Assembly (NCBI RefSeq): GCF_016904885.1
Contig: NZ_JADWYI010000001.1
Span: forward strand, 8,117,224-8,181,223
From: Archangium primigenium
GTDB taxonomy: Bacteria > Myxococcota > Myxococcia > Myxococcales > Myxococcaceae
DNA: 64,000 bases
Direction of reading: 5' to 3'
Shown: piece by piece, positions 8,704 through 17,632 of the stretch
How positions within the stretch are numbered: the stretch's first letter is position 1
How the letters are laid out: each line of letters starts with the position of its first letter
Notes under the pieces: generated by a model
What the model saw: the letters and a program-made list of their open reading frames with translations, nothing else
What the model was told of the DNA's origin: nothing
Database searches by the model: none
Program-made: the position numbers and the translations under genes

Positions 8704-9164
8704 CCGCGCGAGACCTCACGGCCATCGTCTTCGGGCATCACGATGTGGTCCAGCCAGAACTCCTTGAAGAGCCGGATCATTCTCTCGAATCGCGGCAGAT
8801 CCACGGGCTTGAGCAGATAGCCACTGGCCCCGTGGTCATAGGCGCTCTGGACATCCTTGGGGTTGCCTGAGGTGGAGAACACGAGCACTGGAATGCTCTT
8901 GAGATGGCGGTCGCGCTTCACGTGCTCGAGCACCTGCCTGCCATCCAGGCCAGCGAGGTTCAGGTCCAGGAGAATGAGCCCCGGGCGCGGCGCGGCCTGG
9001 GTGTCGGCGTAGCGGCCCGTCTGACCCAGGAACTCCAGGGCCTCCTCCCCCTCCGAGCAGCGGTAGAGCGGGTTGGGGATGGCGACGGAGTGGAAGGTCA
9101 TCTGGAGCATGTCGAAGTCCTCGTCGTTGTCCTCCACGACGAGGATGGGCAGCCCGGAGTTCAT
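8700..9164 (-). CDS. Single-domain response regulator (Rcp1-like)
   Basis: A 154-residue stand-alone receiver. It has the acidic pair in ILVVEDNDEDFDML, the phosphoacceptor Asp in LILLDLNLAGLDG, Thr/Ser in VLVFSTSG and the conserved Lys in SGYLLKPVD. There is no output domain. Small receivers of this type (Rcp1 in cyanobacteria) are classical partners of phytochrome histidine kinases, and here the gene overlaps the phytochrome stop codon by ATGA and the next kinase gene by ATGA. The expected role is a phosphate carrier between phytochrome and the receiver-kinase, or a sink. That relay order is an inference from gene order and family. Confidence 0.9.
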   Translation of the reverse strand: MNSGLPILVVEDNDEDFDMLQMTFHSVAIPNPLYRCSEGEEALEFLGQTGRYADTQAAPRPGLILLDLNLAGLDGRQVLEHVKRDRHLKSIPVLVFSTSGNPKDVQSAYDHGASGYLLKPVDLPRFERMIRLFKEFWLDHIVMPEDDGREVSRG

Positions 9165-11470
9165 CGCAGATCCTCCAGCGCCGGCGGGCGCACCGTGGCC
9201 GGAGGGGCCGTCTCACCGCCCAGGGTGAAGAAGAAGGTGGTGCCCTCACCCGGCGTGGACTCCAGCCACAAGCGGCCGTTGTGCCGCTCGATGAGGCGCT
9301 TGACGATGGTGAGGCCGGTGCCGGTGCCCCCACCGTATTTGTCGCGCCCGTGCAGGCGCTTGAAGATGCGGAAGATGGCGTCGTGGTACTCGGGCTTGAT
9401 GCCGATGCCGTTGTCGCGCACGTAGTAGACGGTGCCCAGCTCCGGCTCCTGCCTGGAGCCGATCTCCACCCAACGCTTGTCCTTGTCGTTGTACTTGATG
9501 GCGTTGGTGATGAGGTTGGTGAAGGCCTCCATCATCCGCACCCGGTCGCAGCGCGCCGGAGGCAGCGGCGCGGGGATGCGCACCTCGGCCTGGGCCTCCT
9601 CGAGGCGCGGCTTGAGCAGCTCCAGCACCGAGGCGAGCACCTCGTTGAGGTCCGTCTCGCGCAGCGACAGCTCCATGCGGCCCACCTGCGCGTAGTGCAG
9701 GAGCGAGTTGATGAGGCTCTCCATGCGCTGGGTGAGCCGCACCACCGTGTCCATGCGCGTGCGGCTGGTGGGCTGGAGCGCCGCGGCGTCCTCGCGCAGC
9801 ACCAGGCTCGCGTAGTTGTGGATGCCGCGCAGCGGCTCCTTGAGGTCATGACTCGCGGCGTAGGCGAACGAGTCCAGCTCCACGTTGCTGCGCTCCAGCT
9901 CGGTGTTGAGCTTGAGCAGCTCCTCGCTGCGCTCCAGCACGATGTCGATGATGCTGCGGCGCAGGTCCTCGGCGCCCTCCAGCTCGTAGTCCTCCCAGGG
10001 CAGGGACTTGCCGCGCACCGTCTCCTGCCAGAGCGCGAAGGACTTGCGCGGATGCAGCCGGGGCTGATCGTCCTGGACGTCCACGGGCTTGTTCGGATTG
10101 CCGCCCCACTCCACCGTCTGCACCACCTCGGGACGGAACCACAGCACGTAGTTGTGGCGGCCCCGGGACATGGAGGCGGCGATGAGGCCCGCGGCCACGT
10201 CCTTGAACTCCTCGGACTCGGGGTACTCCTTGAGCAGGCAGTTGGTGGCGAAGATGTCCTGGGACACCGGCCGGCTCGCCAGCCAGCGGAACAGGCCCTG
10301 CAACTGCTCGTCCGAGGGCGCCTTGCCCAGCACGGTGGTGCGGCCGTTGAAGTAGACAGCGGCGCCCGCGGCCCCCGTGAGCTCAAGCAGCTCCGGCGGC
10401 GACTGGCAGAGCTGCGCGGCGAAGTCGAGGCCGCGCGTCATGCGCTCGAGCAGCCGGCCCTGGATGGACTTGGCGCGGATGCGCTGATCGTAGTTCTCGT
10501 AGCCCTCCTTGGTGGGGAGGAAGGAGGACATGAACTGGCCCACGAACTCGCACGCCGTGCGCACCTCGTAGGGCAGGTAGCGCGAGCCGGAGATGTGCGT
10601 GCAGGAGATGAGCCCCCAGAGCTTGCCCTCCTTGAGCAGGGAGATGCTCATGGAGCTGCCGGCGCCCATGTTGCGCAGGTACTCCATGTGCACCGGGGAC
10701 ACGCTGCGCAGCACGCAGAAGGACATGTCCAGGGGCCCGCCCTGGGCCTCCTCGGGCAGCGCCACCATGCGCGCGGGCACGTAGTCCACCGCCGGGATGA
10801 GGCGCAGCAGGTTGAGCAGGTACAGCTCGCGCGCCTGCCGGGGAATGTCCGAGGCGGGGAAGTGCAGCCCCAGGTAGGGGTCCGCGTCCTCCATGCGATC
10901 CTCGGCGAGCACCTGACCGTTCCAGTCGGCGTCGAAGCGGTAGATGATGACGCGATCGAAGCCCGTGAGCCGGCGCACCTCGCTCGCGGCCTCCATGCAC
11001 AGCGCATGCAGGTCCTTCGCGTCGCGCAGGCGCGACATGGCGCCCCGCGCCTGGTGGTAGAAGCCGAAGAACGGCAGATCCTTCTGCTCGGTCGAGGGCT
11101 CCAGCTCCAGGAAGAGGCGGCCCTGGTGGCGGTGCGCGATGCCGTCGAACTGCCGCGACCCACCGCTGCCCTGCTGGATGGAGAGCTTGAGGGGGTTGTT
11201 GTCCTCCAGGCGATCCGACAGGAGGCTCTCGCGGGTGCTCGCCACCTGCTCTGGCGGCAGCAGCTTCTCCAGGGACTGGCCCAGCAAGTCCTTCACGGCG
11301 ACACCGAGCAGGTCCTGCGTGTTCTCACTCGCCTGACAGATCGTCAGCGACGGCTCGCGCAGGACCAGCAGGACGCCGTGGGGCTGGATGGCCCCCGGGA
11401 TATGGATGGGCTCCCGGTCGCAGTTGGTGAGATCCGCCGCGGGATGCGTTCCAACTTTGTCCGTGCCCAT
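9161..11470 (-). CDS. bphP: Bacteriophytochrome histidine kinase
   Basis: A 769-residue red/far-red photoreceptor kinase. The N-terminal PAS domain contains NCDREPIHIPGAIQPHG, in which Cys17 is the expected biliverdin attachment site. The GAF domain has FPASDIPRQARELY with the canonical P-A-S-D-I-P, and SPVHMEYLRNMG with the conserved chromophore-contacting His. The PHY domain shows VLWFRPEVVQTVEWGG. HisKA has His541 (AASHDLKEPLRG) and the HATPase has NLITNAIKYN and GTGTGLTIVKRL. The site that reads C-H-H in most bacteriophytochromes (LWGLIxCHH) is C-T-H here, with Thr291. I chose ATG 11470 over an in-frame TTG at 11482 because GGAG sits 6 bases before it. It heads a three-gene operon with overlapping genes. 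Confidence 0.93.
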   Translation of the reverse strand: MGTDKVGTHPAADLTNCDREPIHIPGAIQPHGVLLVLREPSLTICQASENTQDLLGVAVKDLLGQSLEKLLPPEQVASTRESLLSDRLEDNNPLKLSIQQGSGGSRQFDGIAHRHQGRLFLELEPSTEQKDLPFFGFYHQARGAMSRLRDAKDLHALCMEAASEVRRLTGFDRVIIYRFDADWNGQVLAEDRMEDADPYLGLHFPASDIPRQARELYLLNLLRLIPAVDYVPARMVALPEEAQGGPLDMSFCVLRSVSPVHMEYLRNMGAGSSMSISLLKEGKLWGLISCTHISGSRYLPYEVRTACEFVGQFMSSFLPTKEGYENYDQRIRAKSIQGRLLERMTRGLDFAAQLCQSPPELLELTGAAGAAVYFNGRTTVLGKAPSDEQLQGLFRWLASRPVSQDIFATNCLLKEYPESEEFKDVAAGLIAASMSRGRHNYVLWFRPEVVQTVEWGGNPNKPVDVQDDQPRLHPRKSFALWQETVRGKSLPWEDYELEGAEDLRRSIIDIVLERSEELLKLNTELERSNVELDSFAYAASHDLKEPLRGIHNYASLVLREDAAALQPTSRTRMDTVVRLTQRMESLINSLLHYAQVGRMELSLRETDLNEVLASVLELLKPRLEEAQAEVRIPAPLPPARCDRVRMMEAFTNLITNAIKYNDKDKRWVEIGSRQEPELGTVYYVRDNGIGIKPEYHDAIFRIFKRLHGRDKYGGGTGTGLTIVKRLIERHNGRLWLESTPGEGTTFFFTLGGETAPPATVRPPALEDLR

Positions 11471-11579
11471 CACTCGCTCCAATCACCGCGTTGTCTCGAC
11501 CATCTCAGTGCTCTGCCCGTCCCGCGGGAGTCGCTCGGCGCGCCCTGTTTACCGCCGATCAACCATCCACGAAGACTGG

Positions 11580-11614
11580 AAAAAAAGCAGGGTCGCGCAG
11601 CGGCCGCGAACCTG
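11580..11614 (-). terminator. Rho-independent terminator after the hybrid kinase gene
   Basis: Read on the minus strand, 11614-11605 can pair with 11597-11588 (10 bp with one mismatch, 7-base loop). One C follows and then seven T (11586-11580). It lies about 20 bases after the stop of the kinase gene ending at 11633 and before the phytochrome gene, so it separates the two transcription units. Confidence 0.7.
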
Positions 11615-11632
11615 GACATACCCAGGACAGAC

Positions 11633-14600
11633 CTAAGACACATCGGCCTGGCGCAGAGGGAATCCCGGCAGTGTGACGCGGAAGCTCGCGCCTCCTCCCG
11701 GCGTGTCCATGACGGAAAGCTGGCCTCCGTGCGCCTCCACCCACTGTCGACTCACCCACAGTCCCAGCCCCAGGCCGCCGTAGCGGCGCACGGACACGGC
11801 CCGTTCGAAACGATCGAAGATGCGCGGCTTGTCCTCGGGCGCGATCCCCATGCCGTGATCGATGACACACAGGTCCAGCCACCCCCGTGCATCCTGCGTG
11901 AGCGTCACCTCCACGGGCTTGCCCGCGCCGTACTTGGTCGCGTTGTGCAACAGGTTCTCCACGATCTGATCCAGGCGGCGCCGATCGACCGTGCCCACCA
12001 CCACCCCCGAGGTCCGCAGCGCCACCGGACACTCGGCCTGCCGGAACTCCTCGCGCATGCGCGCCACGGTCTCGGCCACGAGCAGGGACAGGTCCGTCTC
12101 CTGCTGGCGCAGTTCCAGTCGGCCGCTGGTCAGCTCCGACACGTCCAGCAACATCTCCACCAGGCGGGCCAGACGGCGCACGTGTTTGCCCGCCTGGAGG
12201 ATGCGCTCTCCCACGTTCGTGCGGGCCTCGGGCGAGAGGTTGCGCTCGATGAGCTCGAGCTGGAGACGGAACGCCGCCAAGGGGGTCTTGAGCTCGTGGC
12301 TGGCCACCGAGAGGAACTCGTCCCGGGCCCGGAGGGACTGCTGGAGTCCCTCGGCGAAGGCCTCCTGGTGGGCCAGCGCCCGCCGCGCGCGAACCAGCTC
12401 CAGGTTCGAGCGGACGCGGGCCAGCAGCTCACGCGCGCTGAAGGGCTTGACGAGGTAGTCGTCCGCCCCCGCCTCCAGGCCCTCCACCGCGGACTCCTCG
12501 CCCGCGCGCGCCGACAACATGATGACGGGCAGCGTGCGCGTGGTGGGGGCCTCGCGCAGCGCGCGCAACAGCCCGAAGCCTCCCAGCCGCGGCATCATCA
12601 CGTCCGTGAGCACGAGATCGAAGGGACGCGCCAGGGCCCGCTCCAGCGCCTTCTGGCCATCCGCGACACACTCCACCTCGAAGGCGCCGGAGAGCACCCG
12701 CCGCACGTAGTCGCGCATGTCCGCGTTGTCGTCCGCGAGCAGCACCCGGCCCCGGAAGGACGCTCCCGGCACGGGGGCGGCCGCGGGCGGCTGCTCCGCG
12801 GGCGCGCGCTCGGACCAGCGCGAGGCCTCGTCGACGAAGAGCCGGGCCCCCGTGGCGGTGGACTCCGGTGACTCGGTCCGCACCTCCAACGCGGACGGCA
12901 CATGCGCCCAGGGGATGTCCACCGTGAAGCAGGTGCCTTGCCCCTCGGTGCTGCGCACGCCCACGACGCCGCCGTGCAGCCGCACGAGCTCGCGCACGAG
13001 CGACAAGCCGATGCCGGTGCCCTCATGGGTCCGGCTGCGCGCGCCCTGCACGCGGTGGAAGCGCTCGAAGACATGGGGCAGCTCGGCGGCGGGGATGCCC
13101 GTGCCCGTGTCCTCCACCCGCAGGCGCAGGTGCTCGGCCTCCTCGCGCAGCTCGACGCGGACCTCGCCCTCGAAGGTGAACTTGAGCGCGTTGGACAGCA
13201 GGTTGAGGACGATCTTCTCCCACATCTCCCGGTCCACCTGGACCGGCGCCGACAGGGGAGGACAGTCCACCACCCACCGCAGACCGGCCCGCTCGGCGGC
13301 CGAGCGGAAGGCGCTGGCGAGGTCCGCGGTGAACAGGGAGAGGTCCGTGGACTCGAAGAACGCCCGCGCCCGTCCGGACTCCAGCCGCGAGAAGTCCAGC
13401 AGGGAGTTGACCAGCCGCAGGAGCCGCCCGGCGTTGCGCTGCACGATGCTCAACTCGCGCTTGTCGTCCTCGCCCAGATGAGCCGAGGCCAGCAGGTCGT
13501 CCAAGGGCCCCAGGATGAGCGTGAGCGGCGTGCGGAACTCGTGGGAGATGTTGCTGAAGAACGCCGTCTTCGCCCGATCCAGCTCCGCGAGGGCCTCGGC
13601 CCGTCGGCGCTCCTCCTGGTAGGCGCGGGCGCTGGCGAGCGCCGTGGCGACGTGCCCCGCCACCAGCTCGAAGAAGTTGAGGTACTCGGAGTCCAGCCGC
13701 AGCCGCGCGCTCACCCCCAGCACCAGCAGGGCCACGGCCTCGGTGCCCCCGGCCAGTCCCCGGCCAGAGCGGGCCAGCGGCAGCACCAGCGCGCCCGGCG
13801 GACGCTCGGGCCACGGCCCCTCGGGCACGTCCTCGCCGAAGCGCTCCCGGAGCCCCTCCACCTGGACCGCCGCGCCCCGCTGGAGCGCCGAGGCGAACGG
13901 CCAGGGCACGTCCGCGTCGGACAGGGACACGGAGAGGGGCGCGAGCCGCGTGCCGGGGCGCACCCCACTGGTCGCCGTGAGCGACGCCCGCGCGCCGCCC
14001 GCCTCCAGCAGGTAGAGCGCGGCGAAGGGCACATCCGAGAGGTTGTCGCCCAGCACGCGCAGACAGGCGTGCGCCGCTTCCTCCAGCGAGCGCGCCTCGG
14101 GCGTGAGGGCCCGCAGCGTGGACAGCCGACGCGCGCCCAGCACGCCCCGCGTCACGTCGCTCACCGCCTGGAAGATGCCCCCCACCCGGCCCGTCTCGTC
14201 GCGCACGGGGCTATGGGAGAAGGTGAGGTAGACCTCCTCCACGAGCGCGCCCCGATCGAAGAGGAAGAGCTGGTTCTCCACCCAGCTCGCCTCGCCCCGG
14301 TGCAGCGCCCCATCCACCATGGGCCCCACGGTGGACCACACCTCGGGCCAGGTCTCGCGCGCGCTCAGGCCCAGGGCCTGGGGGTGCTTGGCGGGACCGA
14401 GGATGGGCCGGAAGGCGTCGTTGTAGATCTGCACCAGCTCCTCCCCCCAGAGGATGAGGTAGGGGAAGCGCGACCCCAGACAGATGCTCACCGCGGTGCG
14501 CAGACTCTGCGGCCACGCCGCCGCGGGACCGAGCGGCGTGCCGCTCCAATCCTTGGCACGGATGAGCGCTCCCATCTCCCCTCCGCCCGAGAGTGCCTCG

Positions 14601-14638
14601 TCCGTGGTGTGGTGCGGCGTGAGGTGCGGCTGCGTCAT
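11633..14638 (-). CDS. PAS-GAF-kinase-receiver-kinase hybrid sensor
   Basis: A 1001-residue cytosolic sensor with two complete kinase modules. Residues about 40-165 form a PAS domain (FPYLILWGEELVQIYNDAF), and about 185-355 a GAF-like domain. The first HisKA has His in FFSNISHEFRTPLTL, with its HATPase (LNLLSNALKFTFEG, GTGIGLSLVREL). A central receiver (about 640-755) has phosphoacceptor Asp in LVLTDVMMPRLGG and Lys in DYLVKPFS. The second HisKA has His781 (SVASHELKTPLAA), and its HATPase reads ENLLHNATKYGAG and LGLGLWVSRQW. ATG 14638 was preferred to an upstream in-frame start because AAGG is well placed and the added 59 residues do not look like protein. It may form an intramolecular His-Asp-His relay. 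Its signal is unknown. Confidence 0.88.
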   Translation of the reverse strand: MTQPHLTPHHTTDEALSGGGEMGALIRAKDWSGTPLGPAAAWPQSLRTAVSICLGSRFPYLILWGEELVQIYNDAFRPILGPAKHPQALGLSARETWPEVWSTVGPMVDGALHRGEASWVENQLFLFDRGALVEEVYLTFSHSPVRDETGRVGGIFQAVSDVTRGVLGARRLSTLRALTPEARSLEEAAHACLRVLGDNLSDVPFAALYLLEAGGARASLTATSGVRPGTRLAPLSVSLSDADVPWPFASALQRGAAVQVEGLRERFGEDVPEGPWPERPPGALVLPLARSGRGLAGGTEAVALLVLGVSARLRLDSEYLNFFELVAGHVATALASARAYQEERRRAEALAELDRAKTAFFSNISHEFRTPLTLILGPLDDLLASAHLGEDDKRELSIVQRNAGRLLRLVNSLLDFSRLESGRARAFFESTDLSLFTADLASAFRSAAERAGLRWVVDCPPLSAPVQVDREMWEKIVLNLLSNALKFTFEGEVRVELREEAEHLRLRVEDTGTGIPAAELPHVFERFHRVQGARSRTHEGTGIGLSLVRELVRLHGGVVGVRSTEGQGTCFTVDIPWAHVPSALEVRTESPESTATGARLFVDEASRWSERAPAEQPPAAAPVPGASFRGRVLLADDNADMRDYVRRVLSGAFEVECVADGQKALERALARPFDLVLTDVMMPRLGGFGLLRALREAPTTRTLPVIMLSARAGEESAVEGLEAGADDYLVKPFSARELLARVRSNLELVRARRALAHQEAFAEGLQQSLRARDEFLSVASHELKTPLAAFRLQLELIERNLSPEARTNVGERILQAGKHVRRLARLVEMLLDVSELTSGRLELRQQETDLSLLVAETVARMREEFRQAECPVALRTSGVVVGTVDRRRLDQIVENLLHNATKYGAGKPVEVTLTQDARGWLDLCVIDHGMGIAPEDKPRIFDRFERAVSVRRYGGLGLGLWVSRQWVEAHGGQLSVMDTPGGGASFRVTLPGFPLRQADVS

Positions 14639-14918
14639 CCTGGCTACCTTCTGGTTCCTGCTCGGGGGAGCGGACCTGACACGTTCCTGGACGGCGCGAC
14701 CGCCACCCAAACCGCTGGACTTGTAGGGGGGCGGACGCGGGACATGCAAGCGGGGGCCGCAGGGAGCACCCAGGCCGCCTCCGGCTTCCGACTCGTCGCT
14801 TTGTGTTTCATACAACGGCCCGTGCCTCGGATTGCTTCACTCCAGCGGACAGGGCGTGAAGGCGCCGCCTGCTCGCCTTCCTGTCAGGAATGCCCGGAGC
14901 GCGCGTCCCTCGGGCACC

Positions 14919-16700
14919 ATGAACACCGACGCGAACACCTCCTCTCAAGACACGCGCCTGCCCGAGGCGCAGCGTGGCCCCGCGGAGCGACTCCTGGAGC
15001 TGGTGCTCGGAGGCTCGGCGCACCTGTGGCACAACCGTCCGGGACTGGACGTTCAGGGGACCTGGCACCCGGCGCAGGGCGCCAGGCCCGGCCTCGTGCG
15101 CCTCGGCACCCCCGTGGCGCCGGGCCTGTTCGTGCCCGCGGCGGTGAAGCTCTACGGTCAACTGCTGGACATCTACCGGCTCAACACGGAGCTGCTCGCG
15201 CACTTCGCGTCCTACGCGCTGACCCAGACGGACTGGCGCGACCTCAAGGTGGCCACCTGCGCGTTGATGCTCGTGCAGGCGCACGCGGGCCAGCCCGTGC
15301 GCGAGCCGGACGGCCGCGTCGCCTTCCATGACGACGACCTGCGCGCCATTGGCGAGGCGATGCTCCTGCACTACGAGCGCAAGTCCACGCGCATGCTCAC
15401 GCCCAAGGCGGTGCTGCGGGTGGCCGAGCTGCTGGAGGTGCCGGAGATCGCCCGGCTCAATCGCGCGGCGGGTTTCGCGGACCCCGCGGGGCACAAGGCG
15501 CCGCTGGGCCGCTGGAAGGCGGTGGCCACGCGCTGGCTGCGCATGCGCGAGCAGAACCCCGCCCTGCTCCACGGCCTGGTGAAGGCGGGCTACAAGCACA
15601 CGCTGCGCGCCATCGCGCGCAAAGCGGGCTACAAGCCGCTGACGCAGGCGTTCTTCGAGGTGCTCGGCTGGAAGCAGAAGCAGGCGGCCACGGGCCACCG
15701 CACGGTGGGGCTCGGGGAGCTGCGGCTGCTCAAGCGCGAGCGCTTCGAGGGGCTGAGCGAGGCGGAGATCTGCGAGCGCATCGAGCACGAGCGCCTGTCG
15801 TTCAAGGAGGTCGTGGGCCGGTTGCCCCCGGACGTGGGGCTCACCCCGGCCATCCTGGCGGCGCTGTTGCCGTCGCTGTCCTCCAAGGACTTGCTGGTGA
15901 TGACGCCCACGCTCGAGGAGCTGGGGCTCATGGCGGACCCGGACATCCGCGCGCGCTGGGACGAGGCGGTGCGGGCGGCGAGCGACCAGCGGGCGCTGCA
16001 CATCGTGAAGAACGTCCGGGGCCAGGAGCTCCAGGCGAAGCTGGAGGAGGCGAGCGACAACGCGGCGCGGGCGGCGGTGAAGGAGGCGACGGCGGAGGCG
16101 GACGTGCGGGTGATGTTCCTCATCGACAAGTCCGGCTCCATGCAGGGCGCCATCGAGCAGTCCAAGGAAGCGCTCACGCGCATCCTCGCGGGCTTCCCGG
16201 TGGACAAGCTGCACGTGGCCTCGTTCGACACGGTGGGCACGGTGCTCAAGCCCAAGGCGGCCAGCCGTCTGGGCGTGCAGCACATGCTGAGCCACATCCA
16301 GGCGGGGGGCGGCACGGTGCATGGCGCGGCGGTGCGCGCCCTGCACCAGACGGGCGTGCGGGTGCCGGCGGACGCGAAGCTCATCGTCATCGTGGTGGGT
16401 GACGAGGAGGGCGAGGCGGGCGAGCAGCTCGCGCGGACCTTCCGCGACTGCGGCTACACGGTGAGTGCCCTGGCGCTCATCGTGAGCATGGCGTACGGCC
16501 GGGGCCGCAGCGTGCGCGGGTGCGCGTCGGCCCTGGGCGTGCCGTACAGCGAGGTGACGGTGGACCAGTTCTCGGACCCCTACCAGGTGACCCGGGTGCT
16601 GCGGACGCTGATGGAGGCCCCCGTGGCCCCGGGACAGACCGCCACCGTGGCCGGCTGGGTCGAGCGGGTCATGCGCACGCCCCTGTTGAAGGTGGCGTGA
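14919..16700 (+). CDS. TROVE-like/vWA-domain protein (Ro60-like), candidate Ubl-system partner
   Basis: A 593-residue protein. The C-terminal third is a von Willebrand A domain with an intact metal site: D403-K-S405-G-S407 (MFLIDKSGSMQGAI), AGGGTVHGAAVRAL and VIVVGDEEGE. The N-terminal 390 residues are helical. They contain stretches that match the style of TROVE modules (ALLHGLVKAGYKHTLRAIAR; ILAALLPSLSSKDLL followed by EELGLM), as in the RNA-binding Ro60/Rsr proteins, which also end in a vWA domain. I consider TROVE likely but not proven. ATG 14919 is the first ATG; an in-frame TTG at 14832 adds implausible sequence. The next gene overlaps or touches its stop and a JAMM peptidase follows, so these three genes form one operon. 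Possible roles are RNA quality control or assembly of a protein-modification complex. Confidence 0.7.
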   Translation: MNTDANTSSQDTRLPEAQRGPAERLLELVLGGSAHLWHNRPGLDVQGTWHPAQGARPGLVRLGTPVAPGLFVPAAVKLYGQLLDIYRLNTELLAHFASYALTQTDWRDLKVATCALMLVQAHAGQPVREPDGRVAFHDDDLRAIGEAMLLHYERKSTRMLTPKAVLRVAELLEVPEIARLNRAAGFADPAGHKAPLGRWKAVATRWLRMREQNPALLHGLVKAGYKHTLRAIARKAGYKPLTQAFFEVLGWKQKQAATGHRTVGLGELRLLKRERFEGLSEAEICERIEHERLSFKEVVGRLPPDVGLTPAILAALLPSLSSKDLLVMTPTLEELGLMADPDIRARWDEAVRAASDQRALHIVKNVRGQELQAKLEEASDNAARAAVKEATAEADVRVMFLIDKSGSMQGAIEQSKEALTRILAGFPVDKLHVASFDTVGTVLKPKAASRLGVQHMLSHIQAGGGTVHGAAVRALHQTGVRVPADAKLIVIVVGDEEGEAGEQLARTFRDCGYTVSALALIVSMAYGRGRSVRGCASALGVPYSEVTVDQFSDPYQVTRVLRTLMEAPVAPGQTATVAGWVERVMRTPLLKVA

Positions 16701-16711
16701 CGGGAGGCGTC

Positions 16712-17629
16712 GTGGACTACCGGAAGTTCCTCGGCCGGGTGGAGACGTGGGTGCTGCCCTACTTCGGCGGCGCCCACGTCGACCTGCCCACGCGGCGCCT
16801 CCGGGTGTCCACGCCGCCGCCCTCGCCGGGGTGGTGGTGCTTCGAGATTCAAGGGCGCACCGCCACCGCGCGGGCCCCCGCGCAGCCGGAGGGGCTGGAG
16901 GGCCTGCCGCTCGTGCGGGGCCACTTCTGGTCGGACCGGCTCGTACACACCCGCGCCCAGGCCGAGCCGGTGCGCCTGCTGCCCGAGGACGCGCCGCCGC
17001 GCTTCTCGCCCGTGAGGGCCCGGCGCTGGCATGACGGCACGCTCGTGTACGAGGCCCTGGACTTCGAGGACGAGGCGGAGGGCGTCGCCCGCGAGCGCTG
17101 GGAGGCGCACGGCACGCTCGCGGACGTGCGCGCCGTGCCCGCCTCCCTGCGGGCCGCCTTCGGCTACGCACGGGTGGAGACCGTGGCCCGGACGCTCGGC
17201 ATCCGTTTCGTGCCCGCCGAGGTGCGCGGTCAGGTCCTCGCCGTGGCGGAGACCGGCGACGCCGCGGCCGAGGCCCGGCTCCGGGCGCTCGCGCGGGAGC
17301 GGAGCCGGGGCGGCGCGTCCCCGTGGCGGGTGAGCGCTCCTTCGGACCGTCCGACCGAGTCCCGGCCCGAGCCTCGGGTGCGCCATGCGCTGGAGTCGGC
17401 GGGGGCGCGGCTGCTGGACCTGCGCGCGCGCGGCTCGGGTGTGTGGGAGGTGACGTTCGGCTTCATGGGCGAGCGCTTCCAGAGCCTCGTGGAGGGGGAC
17501 ACGCTGGGCGTGGTGGACGCGGGCATCTGCCTGGCGGGAGAGGACCGGCGCGTGACCCTGGACAGCCTGCCCTCGGTCATCCGCGAGGCCATCGAGGAGG
17601 ACGTGCTGGTCATCACCCGGCACGCCTGA
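16712..17629 (+). CDS. Unknown protein between vWA and JAMM genes
   Basis: A 305-residue protein that I do not recognise. The start could be GTG 16712, preceded by GGGAGG at 4 bases, or GTG 16697, which overlaps the vWA gene stop as GTGA. The protein is soluble. The N-terminal 120 residues are beta-rich with many aromatic residues, the middle is helical and Ala/Arg-rich, and residues about 195-230 look like a linker. The last 85 residues form a compact unit: a helix, two or three strands (VWEVTFGFMGERFQSLVEGD), then DAGICLAGEDRRVTLDSLP and a final helix. Cys273 in G-I-C-L followed by a helix recalls the active-site region of E2 ubiquitin-conjugating folds, but the unit is too short for a full E2, so this is only a suggestion. 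It is 3 bases from the JAMM gene. Confidence 0.55.
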   Translation: MDYRKFLGRVETWVLPYFGGAHVDLPTRRLRVSTPPPSPGWWCFEIQGRTATARAPAQPEGLEGLPLVRGHFWSDRLVHTRAQAEPVRLLPEDAPPRFSPVRARRWHDGTLVYEALDFEDEAEGVARERWEAHGTLADVRAVPASLRAAFGYARVETVARTLGIRFVPAEVRGQVLAVAETGDAAAEARLRALARERSRGGASPWRVSAPSDRPTESRPEPRVRHALESAGARLLDLRARGSGVWEVTFGFMGERFQSLVEGDTLGVVDAGICLAGEDRRVTLDSLPSVIREAIEEDVLVITRHA

Positions 17630-17632
17630 GCC

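Noticed and set aside
9281-12871. A 1196-codon open frame on the plus strand
   Set aside because: It runs opposite the phytochrome and hybrid kinase genes, which have clear domains; composition is that of an antisense shadow.
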